A stretch of DNA of 33,490 nucleotides from Candidatus Latescibacterota bacterium (GTDB lineage: Bacteria > Latescibacterota > UBA2968 > UBA8231): NCBI GenBank assembly GCA_009691525.1, contig SICG01000031.1, positions 1-33,490 on the forward strand. Direction: 5' to 3'. Position numbers and translations under genes: made by a program. Positions 7,641 to 17,053 of this stretch are shown in pieces; the first letter of the stretch is position 1; each line of letters begins with the position of its first letter. Below the pieces are notes generated by a model, which was not told where the DNA came from, made no database searches, and worked only from the letters and a program-made list of their open reading frames with translations.

Positions 7641-8723
7641 TCATTTCCAGCGGAACCGCCCCAGTCGCCCGACCAGGGTGAAAACCAAGACGTATGGAAT
7701 ATACAACACTTCGAGAAATGGCAAATGGCGCAAGAGTTTTCGCTCGCCAGGGCGCGGGGCGTAACGCCAGAGTAGGACTAGATCGGCGAGCCAACGCGTT
7801 CCCCAGATCACGAGAAAAAGCAGCTCCGCCCTTCCCAGCATTAGCTTGGTCATTCCCACCAGCAAGAGCAGATGGAAGAGATAGACTGCCGTACCCAGGA
7901 GCAATGCCGGCCCCTGGTAGTGCCCCGCCTTTGAAGCGTGCCTCAGTTTCTGCTGGAGGAGAGCCCCCCAGGTCTGGGGACCAGGGGCGCAATCGACCAC
8001 ACAGGAGTTGTGGACAATTTTCCAGGGCGTGTGGGCCACCAGGCGGAGAAAATACACGTCGTCCCCGCCGATCAGGTGGCCAATAGCAGAAAAGCCGCCT
8101 ACCTGCTCGAAGACCCGCCGCCGGTACGCGAGATTCCGGCCGGTGCAGGAGAGCGGCCGGCCCATGCCCATGCTGCCAGCACCCAGGGCGCCCACCGCCA
8201 GATTGTCGAGGGCGAGAACACCCTGTCTGAGCCCGGGACTGGGCAGGGGAAAGGCGTGGCCGGCGACCAAACCCACCTGAGGACTGAAGAGGGCAACAGT
8301 GCGGCGCACCCAGTCCGGGGGAGGTTGACAATCGGCATCGGTGAAGAGCAGCAACTCCCCCTGGCTGGTCTCGATGCCGGCCGCCAGGGCACTTTTCTTG
8401 GGACAGCGGAAACGCGGTTCGCGACCAGCCCGCACCAGCTTCAACTGCTCACCGCAGCGCGCTTCGACCAAGCGGGCCGTCTGGTCCGTCGAGCGATCAT
8501 CCACCACCACCACCTCCCAGATCCCGCCGTAATCCTGGGCCAGCAGGGCATCCATACAGGCGGCGATCTGGGCCTCTTCGTTGCGGGCTGCCACGATCAC
8601 GCTGACCTGGGGACGGTCCTGGACGGTCTCGACCGGCTGCCGGCCAAGACCCATATTCAGCCACAGCAGCGCTGCCAAGTACACCGCGCCACTGCTCACG
8701 AGCAGAACCTCCCACAACCCCAT
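7641..8723 (-). CDS. Membrane-anchored family 2 glycosyltransferase
   Basis: 360 aa. An N-terminal membrane helix (about 5-25) is followed by a GT-A domain: PQVSVIVAARNEEAQI, EVVVVDDRSTDQTA, LLFTDADCQPP (DxD), GGDDVYFLRLV and QQKLRHAS in place of QxxRW. Two or three C-terminal hydrophobic segments lie at about 265-350. The canonical GT2 residues are present, so it is probably active. It starts 6 nt after the wzi-like stop (weak GAGG before ATG 8723) and is the second gene of the operon. The acceptor is unknown. Confidence 0.87.
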   Translation of the reverse strand: MGLWEVLLVSSGAVYLAALLWLNMGLGRQPVETVQDRPQVSVIVAARNEEAQIAACMDALLAQDYGGIWEVVVVDDRSTDQTARLVEARCGEQLKLVRAGREPRFRCPKKSALAAGIETSQGELLLFTDADCQPPPDWVRRTVALFSPQVGLVAGHAFPLPSPGLRQGVLALDNLAVGALGAGSMGMGRPLSCTGRNLAYRRRVFEQVGGFSAIGHLIGGDDVYFLRLVAHTPWKIVHNSCVVDCAPGPQTWGALLQQKLRHASKAGHYQGPALLLGTAVYLFHLLLLVGMTKLMLGRAELLFLVIWGTRWLADLVLLWRYAPRPGERKLLRHLPFLEVLYIPYVLVFTLVGRLGRFRWK

Positions 8724-8729
8724 GGCGCC

Positions 8730-10414
8730 TCAGTGCAGGCCGTAACGCAGTTCGAAGCTGAGATGTCCCTGACCCCCCTTGCCGTACCCCGTGCGGTTCT
8801 GCAGCGCCACGCCACTGCCCCACCGGGGGGGCAGTGGCACCCCCGAGCCCCATTCGTAGGCATACCCCGCACTGAGAAAGAGCGGCCACCGGCCCCGCCA
8901 CCACAGCGTCCCCGCCACCGCGGTACGTCGGCTCACCTGGCCGTCGAGGAACTTCTTTTGCTCCCGTTCATCCCCAGGTCGCCAACCCAGGTTCAGATCC
9001 CCCCCCACATTGCGGATACTCCCGTCTGCCAGCAGTTCATTGTCGCCGTGCCGGGTGCGGCTCAGTCCCAGCTGAGTTCCCCATCCCCCGACGAATCGCC
9101 GGACCAGGTCCACCTGCCAACGGTCGCTGTTGGAACCCAGGCTGTGGCCCAGAGGCACGTCGAAGTGGCGAAAGGTATTGATGGGAAACTTGTGGGTGTA
9201 GATCCAGGGCTCGATGCGCACGTATTCGGCGCGGAGATCGGTATCCGCCAGTCCCAAGGGACTGGTCCACAGCGCCCCGGTCTGGATGGAAAACTTGTTG
9301 GCAAAATCGCTGGAGAAGATCCGCGCCTTTTTCAGGTCGTCGACCACATAGGCAAAATAGCCACGCAGCCCGTACCCTGGGTGGATATCGGCGTCCAAGC
9401 CCATCAGCACATTGTCCTTGTCGCCCAGATAGCTCTGGGCGGCCCAGTAGAACATCAGCGGATTGAGATAGGTGGGCTCCAAACCGCGATCCCCATACAC
9501 CACCATCTCCTCAAAGCCCAGGTCCATCCAGGGGGCCACGGCCACCTCAAGTCGATGGGCGGCCAGGTATTTTGCCCGTTCCAGGGTCCGGGCGGTGCTG
9601 TTGACGATGTACGAGGCCTGCAGATCCCCGTCCCCCCCGCACACCGGCGAATCCGGCCGGTCCGGGCAGGGGCGAAGGAACCCGGTGACACTGACCAATT
9701 TGAAGGCCCCGTAGTGCGCTCTTAACCGGATCAGGTCGAAGGAAGGTGCGTTGTGGCTCAAACCCAGGTTGTCCCCGGGTCCAGGCCCCCAGCTGACCTC
9801 GTCCTTGCCCAACTCCAGGTCCACCGCCGACCAGGAGAAAGTCAAATAGGCGGTGCCTTCGTGGTAATCGACGACCCCCCCTTTGGGTTGGGGCAGTTCC
9901 AGCCGCCGCTCGTAGATGTCGTCGCGCAGGTAGTAATTCCGACTGCCCTGTTCCCGGCTCTGGACAAAGGAAATGCGGAAACCCACGCGCTCCATAAAAT
10001 CGCCCTGCACCACTCCGCCCAGACGATTGCGGTAGATACCTTCGGAGTTGGCGCGGCCCCGGCCAGTGAAAAAGTCGCTCTGCTGGCGCACCAGACCATC
10101 CACCGCCAGTGTCCCCTGCGGGGCATGATATTGATACCGGCCCCTGGTGTTCGGGGGTGCGAATTCCGCCCGCAGTTGCCCCAGTTCCTCCCGATCTACC
10201 TCAGATAGCTCCAGTCCCTGTTTCTGCTTGCTGACCAGCGTGTCCAGGATGGAGGCCATCTCCCGCTGGCTCAGGGGTTTGATTCCGTCCCCAATGCCCT
10301 GCAGCACCCCGCGAGCCTCAAAACGCTCGACAAACCCGTACCCCCAATGGTCCAAAGGCACATTGACCGAAGGGTCGGCCCAGACCCGGCAACACAGGAG
10401 CAAGAGCCAACCTG

Positions 10415-10436
<22 letters not shown>
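8730..10436 (-). CDS. Wzi-like capsule assembly / outer-membrane beta-barrel protein
   Basis: 568 aa. A signal peptide (MPLKKLSTGWLLLL, cleavage near VWA/DP) precedes a short helical region (about 25-75, with GVLQGIGDGIKPLSQREMAS) and then alternating amphipathic strands to the C-terminus, which ends in an aromatic-rich strand (SFELRYGLH). The segment LELGKDEVSWGPGPGDNL followed by APSFDLIRL is the recognisable core of the Wzi family (PF14052). E. coli Wzi is an OM lectin that anchors capsular polysaccharide. Lead gene of the minus-strand operon with two GT2 enzymes and an rSAM protein, which fits surface glycan anchoring. The start is GTG 10436, only 25 nt from the divergent enolase start. 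Confidence 0.72.
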
Positions 10437-11757
<1,321 letters not shown>

Positions 11758-11766
11758 GCCGGGGCA

Positions 11767-12999
11767 CTAGACCACTGGGGCCGGGGTTTGGGGTCTAAGG
11801 TGCCGGCTCCACCAGCCGATCAGACGCAGACAGAGCTGCCCGGCGGCCACGGCCCCCAGCAGCGCGATGCCCGCCTCTGCGGGTAAAATTCGCATCAGAC
11901 TGGCCGCCAGGGCCAGTCCCACATCGTCCAGATCGATGCCGCCGGCCGGCACTGGGCGTTGGCCCCGGTGGGGTCGTTCTGCCGGGACATAACGCACCTC
12001 CAGACGGCTGCTCAACCGGGCGGCCAGTCGCAGCACCAGCACCAGTAGCGTCGCCCAGGCAAAGACGCCCAAGTTGACGCCACCTGCCAACACCCCCTCG
12101 CCGAGGAACCAACCACAGCCAAAGAGAAGGGCGCTCTGGGCAAAACCATAACTCCCGGACATGGCCTCCAGGATGTCCAGCCGGCGCAGGGTGGCATTGA
12201 TCAGCCAGGCACCCGCCAGCAGCCCCACCCAAAGGGGTTCCAACCCCAGCGCCGCGGCGACGCCCCCCCCTAAGAGCACCACTCCGGCCAGCAGATAACA
12301 GATCACCCAGCCATCGAACTGGTCGCGGGTGGCGAGGTCCCCCAACAAACCAATCAGGCACCCCAGCAAGGTGCTCCAGCACAGCTTGCCTACTGGGCTG
12401 TCCACCGTCAGGTTATGTTGGACAAATTCCAGGGAGGCCAGCGGGAAGGCATCACCGTGCAGCTGGCTAATGCCCAGTGCCGCCAACATCGCACCGCAAA
12501 GGGCCGCCAAAGGGGGACGCCCCGCCTGCTGTTCGGCGCCGGCAGCGGAGATCCCCACCATACAAATGCCGCAGACCACCTCGAGCACTGACCCGCTGAA
12601 GTAGATGGAGCCAACTTGGGGAAATTGGTTGACTATAAAGGCGGCAAGCAACACCGCGGCCATGGCGAGGCCTGCCTGCCCTCCCTCTATTAGGAGCCCC
12701 AGGAACCGGTGTTGGTATTCGCGACGGAGGTCGAAGGTGCAGCCGGCGGCTAAGCCAATCCACCCACCACAAAAAACCAGGACCACCGAAAGGAGCGCTG
12801 CAAAGGAAGGGGCCAGTTGGGGCAGGAAGGTGTATCCAGACACCACCCCGGCCAGGCCATAGTGCAACCGGGGAGCGGTGAGGGGTGCCCAGAACTCGGT
12901 TCCCAGGTGCCTGGCCTGCCGTGCCAGCATCCGGAGTCCTGCGATCAGAACCAAGCCCAGGCCAAAACGCCCCAGATCGATGAGGTCGGGGGCCATCAT
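11767..12999 (-). CDS. CPA-family cation:proton antiporter-like membrane protein
   Basis: 410 aa, about 12 hydrophobic segments spread over the whole length, inner membrane. The order of motifs resembles CPA antiporters: LHYGLAGVVSGYTFLPQ early (the 'GYLLAGILLGP' position), then a helix ending GLAAGCTFDLRREYQ, and late PLWVGLLAGAWLINATLRRLD followed by FAQSALLFGCGWFLGEG. I do not see a clear central Asp pair; GDLATRD around residue 245 is the only polar candidate, so transport activity is unproven. No Usp or TrkA_N tail is attached. The start is uncertain: GTG 13002, ATG 12999 and ATG 12996 are consecutive. It begins about 17 nt after the ssb stop on the same strand, so it is probably transcribed from the ssb promoter. 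Its end faces eno, 9 nt away. Confidence 0.55.
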   Translation of the reverse strand: MMAPDLIDLGRFGLGLVLIAGLRMLARQARHLGTEFWAPLTAPRLHYGLAGVVSGYTFLPQLAPSFAALLSVVLVFCGGWIGLAAGCTFDLRREYQHRFLGLLIEGGQAGLAMAAVLLAAFIVNQFPQVGSIYFSGSVLEVVCGICMVGISAAGAEQQAGRPPLAALCGAMLAALGISQLHGDAFPLASLEFVQHNLTVDSPVGKLCWSTLLGCLIGLLGDLATRDQFDGWVICYLLAGVVLLGGGVAAALGLEPLWVGLLAGAWLINATLRRLDILEAMSGSYGFAQSALLFGCGWFLGEGVLAGGVNLGVFAWATLLVLVLRLAARLSSRLEVRYVPAERPHRGQRPVPAGGIDLDDVGLALAASLMRILPAEAGIALLGAVAAGQLCLRLIGWWSRHLRPQTPAPVV

Positions 13000-13016
13000 C
13001 ACCTGTGAGGGATTGC

Positions 13017-13472
13017 TCAGAAAGGCAGGTCGTCGTCGACCATCGGTGCCCCCCCGGGAGGACCGGCGTCACTACTACCAGGAGCCCCGGCACCTGGATG
13101 CCCCGTGTCCCCAGTGTAACCGGTATCCCCGCCCCTCCCGTCGAGCATCTGCATATCGTCGACGACAACCTCCGTCATGTACCGTTTTTGCCCGTTGGGG
13201 TCATCCCAGGAACGGGTCTGCAAGCGACCCTCCACATAAATCTTACTGCCTTTCTTGAGGTACTGGCCAGCGATTTCCGCCAACTTGCGCCACAGCACCA
13301 GGCGGTGCCATTCGGTGCGCTCCTGCTTTTGACCGCTGACCTTGTCGGTCCAGCTCTCCGAGGTAGCCAAGCTGAAATTTGCGACCGGCGCCCCGCTAGC
13401 CGTGTACTTAACCTCCGGGTCAGAGCCGATGTTGCCAATCAGAATGACCTTGTTGACACCGCCGCGCGACAT
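13017..13472 (-). CDS. ssb: Single-stranded DNA-binding protein
   Basis: 151 aa. OB-fold domain at about 5-105 ([63 protein letters not shown]), then a Gly/Pro/Thr-rich flexible linker and the acidic tip DDDLPF that recruits repair and replication proteins. It binds ssDNA as a tetramer. ATG 13472 is chosen because of GGAG about 9 nt upstream; a GTG at 13481 in the same frame is less likely. It is first in a two-gene unit with the antiporter-like protein, and divergent from the response regulator. Confidence 0.95.
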   Translation of the reverse strand: MSRGGVNKVILIGNIGSDPEVKYTASGAPVANFSLATSESWTDKVSGQKQERTEWHRLVLWRKLAEIAGQYLKKGSKIYVEGRLQTRSWDDPNGQKRYMTEVVVDDMQMLDGRGGDTGYTGDTGHPGAGAPGSSDAGPPGGAPMVDDDLPF

Positions 13473-13548
13473 AAGTAGCACTCCGATCGAAAGAATGGAG
13501 AGGATGGGGTCCGCCCTCCGTAATACACTACCGGTTTCGGGGGATCAT

Positions 13549-13577
13549 ATCTTAATACTGTCGGCGAACCGAGTCAA
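13549..13577 (-). promoter_or_regulatory. Candidate ssb promoter
   Basis: On the minus strand TTGACT (13572-13577), 17 nt, TAAGAT (13549-13554). The leader would be about 70 nt. It is back-to-back with the response-regulator promoter: the two -35 boxes are 13 nt apart. Confidence 0.45.
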
Positions 13578-13590
13578 GCACAAGCAAGAT

Positions 13591-13618
13591 TTGACACCTC
13601 CCATTCCGCACCTAGATT
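13591..13618 (+). promoter_or_regulatory. Candidate promoter of the response regulator, giving a leaderless transcript
   Basis: TTGACA (13591-13596), 16 nt, TAGATT (13613-13618). A start 7-8 nt downstream of the -10 box falls at 13625-13626, that is on the ATG itself, and no Shine-Dalgarno site precedes the ATG. Confidence 0.45.
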
Positions 13619-13625
13619 TCACCAC

Positions 13626-14009
13626 ATGGCGAAGTTCAAACTTCTTTTTGTCGATGACGAGGTCGATTTCCTCAGCACCATTGAGGAGTTTTTCTCCGGC
13701 CTGGGGTATACCGTCGTCACGGCCAGCAATGGCCCGCAGGGCCTGCTGCGCCTGAAAGAGACCCTGCCGGACTTGGTTTTTCTCGATATCTCCATGCCCC
13801 ACATGGACGGCAGCGAAACCCTACGACTTATCCGCGAGCTCGACCCGAAAGTCCAGGTGATCATCGTCTCCGGGTACGCTTCGGAAAACCTGGCCAGGGA
13901 ATTGTTGGCCCAGGGGGCCTACGATTTTTTCCAGAAACCCATCGACCTGTTCCAACTGCACCACACCATTGAGCGCCTATTTATGCTCAAGGATCTGGCC
14001 GAATACTGA
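13626..14009 (+). CDS. Single-domain response regulator (CheY-like receiver)
   Basis: 127 aa, one receiver domain and no output domain. The phosphorylation pocket is complete: D10 and D11 (FVDDE), phospho-acceptor D54 (LVFLDISMP), S82 (VSGYAS) and K104 (FQKP). A short helical tail (LHHTIERLFMLKDLAEY) follows. Such proteins act through protein contacts, as CheY or as phosphorelay intermediates. No histidine kinase lies in the window. A CheY role on the FliM at 19338 is possible but untested. It is monocistronic, divergent from ssb, and probably leaderless. Confidence 0.93.
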   Translation: MAKFKLLFVDDEVDFLSTIEEFFSGLGYTVVTASNGPQGLLRLKETLPDLVFLDISMPHMDGSETLRLIRELDPKVQVIIVSGYASENLARELLAQGAYDFFQKPIDLFQLHHTIERLFMLKDLAEY

Positions 14010-14329
14010 GCGACCAGGCCGAAGATGAGTCAAGTCACTCCTCAGAAAACGGAAACTGCTTGACTTTCCCAGCCGCCCTTCTTATTTTAAAAAAGACTTG
14101 CTGATGACTAATTTGCGACTGGGTCTCCCCCCTGCCGCAAAGACAAACTGCTCTCTTCAGCCTGTTGTTTTTTGGTTCTAAGACCTCCGAATCCTCCCCC
14201 CGGTTTTTGTCTCTGCGCCACCGCACTCCCCACTGTTATTGAGCCACGACTTTCACTCCTCCAATTTGCGATTGTCGGCTGGGGCCCTGCAGCCTGGTGG
14301 CAATCCTTTGCATCTCGGGTCACTGCCTT
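14010..14329 (+). other. 320-nt intergenic stretch upstream of ftsA
   Basis: No credible ORF. It is pyrimidine-rich on the plus strand. A promoter-like TTGACT / 17 nt / TATTTT lies at 14060-14088, giving a leader of about 235 nt if it drives ftsA. TTTGCG (14112-14117) can pair with CGCAAA near 14135. The 9-mer AATTTGCGA occurs twice, at 14110 and 14263. I recognise no riboswitch or known RNA. Confidence 0.5.
14060..14088 (+). promoter_or_regulatory. Candidate ftsA promoter
   Basis: TTGACT (14060-14065), 17 nt, TATTTT (14083-14088), the only good sigma70-like match in the 320-nt gap before ftsA. Confidence 0.35.
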
Positions 14330-15544
14330 ATGAGCGGATCACCTATCGTCGTCCTCGACATCGGCACTGCCAAAGTCCTCTGCATGGTAGGCGAAATGCA
14401 GCCCGATGACCAACTGAAAATCCTGGGCATGGGTAGCAGCCCCTGCCGCGGTCTGCGCCGCAGTTCCATCATCGACATGCCCAAGGTGGTAGAAGCCATC
14501 TCAGCGGCGGTGGCTGAGGCCGGCCGGTCGGCGGGCTTGAAGATTACCGGTGCGTATATGGGAGTGGCCGGCGAGAGCGTTTCTGTCCATACCAGCCGCA
14601 GTACGGTCGCCATTTCCGGCACCTCCACCCCCATCGACGACAGCGATGTTCAGCGCGGCCTGGCTGCCACCGAGCAGGCTTTGCCGGCGGGCAACTCCAT
14701 CCTCCTCCACCGTTTCATCCAGAGCTATGCGGTGGACGGCGAATACGTCCAGAATCCCCTCTGGCTGCACGGCAATAAACTCGAGATCGAGACCCTCAGT
14801 ATCCTCGCCTCCCGCCAGGCCTGCACCACCCTGCAACGCGCCGCCGAGGAGGCCGGGGTGGAGATCGCCGGCTTTATTCATGAGACCGTGGCTGCCTCGA
14901 CTGCCCTCATTTCCCCGGACGAACGGGAAATGGGAATCGCCCTGCTGGATATCGGTGCGGGCACCTCCGATCTGGCTATCTTTCGCGGACAACTGCGCCA
15001 CCTGGCTGAGATCCCCTTTGGCGGGGACGATCTCACCAAGGACCTCTCGGTCGTTCTCAACATGTCACCGCGCGAAGCGGAACAACTCAAACAACAGCAC
15101 GGTTATGTGTGTAGCCGTGCGGAGAAGGCCGACCAGAACATCACCTTCAATACCACGGCCGGCCGTCCCCATACCATCAGTCAGCACCAACTCAAGGAAA
15201 TCATCGAAGCCCGCCAGCAAGAGATCTTTGAGTTCGTGCGCCAGGAACTGGACCTCAACCGCTACGGGCAGAAATTGGCCGCCGGCCTGATTCTCACCGG
15301 CGGCGGGGCAATGCTCGAGAACATCGCCCAACTGGGCGAGGAGATTCTCGGGATTCCGGTGCGGGTCGGTTCAGCGCACGAATTTTGCGCCACCGAAGGC
15401 TTGGGGGACCCTCAATACGCCACCGCCGTCGGCCTTATTCGTTTTGCCCTCGACGAGGAGCATCAGGAGACCTCCCTGACCCCAGCCCCACAATCGGGCA
15501 AGAAGTTCCTGGATAAACTGGCCCGCATTTTCAGCTTTATGTGA
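14330..15544 (+). CDS. ftsA: Cell division protein FtsA
   Basis: 404 aa. An actin-like ATPase that tethers FtsZ to the membrane. Phosphate-1 motif VVLDIGTAKVLCMVGE (near residue 6), the 1C/SHS2 region around residues 85-165, phosphate-2 motif ALLDIGAGTSDLAIF, adenosine motif LILTGGGAMLENI, and a C-terminal amphipathic helix FLDKLARIFSFM, which is the usual membrane-targeting sequence. The start is ATG 14330 (no Shine-Dalgarno site is evident); the frame extends upstream to 14297 without homology. Unusually it is not next to ftsZ, ftsQ or mur genes: a response regulator is upstream and a tRNA gene downstream. Confidence 0.9.
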   Translation: MSGSPIVVLDIGTAKVLCMVGEMQPDDQLKILGMGSSPCRGLRRSSIIDMPKVVEAISAAVAEAGRSAGLKITGAYMGVAGESVSVHTSRSTVAISGTSTPIDDSDVQRGLAATEQALPAGNSILLHRFIQSYAVDGEYVQNPLWLHGNKLEIETLSILASRQACTTLQRAAEEAGVEIAGFIHETVAASTALISPDEREMGIALLDIGAGTSDLAIFRGQLRHLAEIPFGGDDLTKDLSVVLNMSPREAEQLKQQHGYVCSRAEKADQNITFNTTAGRPHTISQHQLKEIIEARQQEIFEFVRQELDLNRYGQKLAAGLILTGGGAMLENIAQLGEEILGIPVRVGSAHEFCATEGLGDPQYATAVGLIRFALDEEHQETSLTPAPQSGKKFLDKLARIFSFM

Positions 15545-15559
15545 CCGTCACTGGATGGT

Positions 15560-15589
15560 TTGACAGTCGAGGCCACACCCGTCTATATT
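15560..15589 (+). promoter_or_regulatory. Promoter of the tRNA-Thr gene
   Basis: TTGACA (15560-15565), 18 nt, TATATT (15584-15589), about 27 nt upstream of the mature tRNA 5' end. This is the best promoter match in the window, and it is isolated from ftsA by the ftsA stop. Confidence 0.6.
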
Positions 15590-15615
15590 TTTTGGCCTAC
15601 CCATCCTCGACTCCA

Positions 15616-15688
15616 GCCACCCTAGCTCAGTTGGTAGAGCAGCTCACTCGTAATGAGCAGGTCTCCGGTTCGATTCCGGAGGGTGGCT
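15616..15688 (+). tRNA. tRNA-Thr (anticodon CGT)
   Basis: 73 nt, reads ACG codons. Cloverleaf read by eye: acceptor GCCACCC / GGGTGGC, D-arm GCTC AGTTGGTA GAGC, anticodon stem GCTCA / TGAGC with loop CTCGTAA (anticodon CGT), 5-nt variable loop, T-arm TCCGG TTCGATT CCGGA, discriminator T. The 3' CCA is not encoded (the sequence continues TCATAA), so it must be added by nucleotidyltransferase. It has its own promoter and terminator. Confidence 0.96.
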
Positions 15689-15691
15689 CAT

Positions 15692-15726
15692 AAAAAAGGC
15701 ATCCAGTTGGCACCGGATGCCTTTTT
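15692..15726 (+). terminator. Rho-independent terminator of the tRNA gene
   Basis: Stem GGCATCC (15698-15704) / GGATGCC (15715-15721), 10-nt loop, followed by TTTTT and preceded by an A-run that can extend the stem. It lies 9 nt after the tRNA. Confidence 0.9.
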
Positions 15727-15809
15727 AAATTATCCTCCCGGGGTTGCCTGCTGAAGCCTCATTGATTTATTATTGAGATCACATCCCTTTGTTTGTCCAA
15801 GGATGTGCG

Positions 15810-16448
15810 ATGGGTCTCAAATACCTGCTCTCGCCTCAGGTAATCTGCTGCATCATCATCCTGGGAATGCTCGTGCTTATCATCCGCTCCATCCTGCTCT
15901 ATTCCCGCCATATGAGCGAACTTCAGCCCCGCCTGACGCACCTGGATCGCGAGATCCGCAACCGGCAGGAGGGCATGGCTGATCGCAAGAAAGCAGTAGC
16001 AAAATTGACCGCAATTGTGACACCGAAGCAGGAAAAAGAAGGGCTCCTTCATTCATATTACGAGGAACTCAGAAACATCGAAGTCGGAGAAGAAAAGCGG
16101 GCTCTCGCCCAGAAGCAGGCTTCTGAGGCCGAGAAAAAGGTGCGGATTTCCCGCAAGAAGATGGGCATCTCAGGGGTTTCAGAGTCGATAAAATGCGTTT
16201 GCGGTATCCCAGAACAGCTGCCGCTGTTCCGCGGTGCTGGCTCCCTTCACCGCCTCTTGAACCACCTCCAACCACCGCTGATAACTGGCCGCCAGGGTAA
16301 TCACCGGCCAGTCGCTGCCGAACATCAGCCGGCCAAAACCGAAACAATCGATCACCTGGTCCAGGTACGGACGCAGGTCCTCGGCCTTCCAGCTGGTCCA
16401 ATCGGCCTCCGTCACCATGCCCGATACCTTGCACCACACATTGGGTAG
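15810..16448 (+). CDS. Small membrane-anchored coiled-coil protein; 3' part overlaps the convergent amidohydrolase
   Basis: 212 aa as read. ATG 15810 has AAGGA 7 nt upstream. One transmembrane helix (about 8-28, VICCIIILGMLVLIIRSIL) is followed by a long charged, heptad-like helix to about residue 120 (rich in E, K, Q, R). From about residue 123 the composition changes to a Pro/His/Gly-rich tail that lies antisense to the amidohydrolase and looks like a shadow reading. The natural stop was probably near 16180; the +1 frame would stop at 16191 after eight or nine codons. So either a stop was lost or one nucleotide is wrong near 16150-16180. Function not recognised; the topology recalls division or envelope scaffold proteins. 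Confidence 0.55.
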   Translation: MGLKYLLSPQVICCIIILGMLVLIIRSILLYSRHMSELQPRLTHLDREIRNRQEGMADRKKAVAKLTAIVTPKQEKEGLLHSYYEELRNIEVGEEKRALAQKQASEAEKKVRISRKKMGISGVSESIKCVCGIPEQLPLFRGAGSLHRLLNHLQPPLITGRQGNHRPVAAEHQPAKTETIDHLVQVRTQVLGLPAGPIGLRHHARYLAPHIG

Positions 16449-17018
16449 CGCCGCCAGCTCCCGCAACTGGGCCTTCCACGGGTCCATGATCCGGTCCTTG
16501 ATGGCGGGCTTGCCGATATGATCGAGGACGAAGTTCACCTCCGGGACTTGCCGCACCAGCTCGATGGCTGCCCCCAACTGAGGATGGTAGATGCAGATAT
16601 CGAAGGAGAGTCCGAGTGGAGCCAGCTTGCGCACCCCGGCCACAAACTCCGGGCGCGCACAGAAGCGCACATCAGCTTCGCTCTGGATCAGCCGGCGGAT
16701 GCCTTTAAGTTTGGGGTGCTTCCCCAGTTTTTCGAGGAATTCGTCCAGCCCGGCCTCTTCAACCGGCGCCCAGGCCACCACCCCGGCCACCGGCCCTTCG
16801 GCATCGGCCATGGACAGGATCCAGCGGGTTTCCTGGATGCCGAAAACAGGTTCGACTTCGGCCTGGACATGCACAGATTGGGTCACGCCGGTGCCCTTGA
16901 TCACCTCTTCGTAATCGCGCAAGATAAAATCGCGATCGAGGGCAGGCATTTGCTTGAGCCACTTGTAGTTGAAGCGACCCCGATCCCAGAGGTGGTGATG
17001 GGTATCGATGATTTCCAT
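16179..17018 (-). CDS. Amidohydrolase family 2 (fuconolactonase / COG3618-like TIM-barrel hydrolase)
   Basis: 279 aa. Metal-binding start IIDTHHHLWD (residues 3-12), NFVLDHIGKPAI (strand-6 His) and RLMFGSDWPV (catalytic Asp), the order seen in the lactonase-like COG3618 hydrolases. Family members open sugar lactones or 2-pyrone-dicarboxylate lactone; the actual substrate is not evident and no sugar catabolic gene is adjacent. AGGAGG lies 8 nt before ATG 17018. It is divergent from the DUF420 gene with a 35-nt gap. Confidence 0.85.
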   Translation of the reverse strand: MEIIDTHHHLWDRGRFNYKWLKQMPALDRDFILRDYEEVIKGTGVTQSVHVQAEVEPVFGIQETRWILSMADAEGPVAGVVAWAPVEEAGLDEFLEKLGKHPKLKGIRRLIQSEADVRFCARPEFVAGVRKLAPLGLSFDICIYHPQLGAAIELVRQVPEVNFVLDHIGKPAIKDRIMDPWKAQLRELAALPNVWCKVSGMVTEADWTSWKAEDLRPYLDQVIDCFGFGRLMFGSDWPVITLAASYQRWLEVVQEAVKGASTAEQRQLFWDTANAFYRL

Positions 17019-17053
17019 TGGTGGACCTCCTACGCTGAAAGGTATGTGTTCAC

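Noticed and set aside
7938-9725. 595-codon open frame on the plus strand
   Set aside because: It lies antisense to the second GT2 gene and the wzi-like gene, has low-complexity Pro/Gln/His-rich composition and shows no family motif. In GC-rich DNA such long shadow frames are common.
14108-14140. TTTGCG/CGCAAA pairing as a terminator or riboswitch stem
   Set aside because: The stem is short, the loop is long, no T-run follows and no known riboswitch core is visible; kept only as a note in the intergenic entry.
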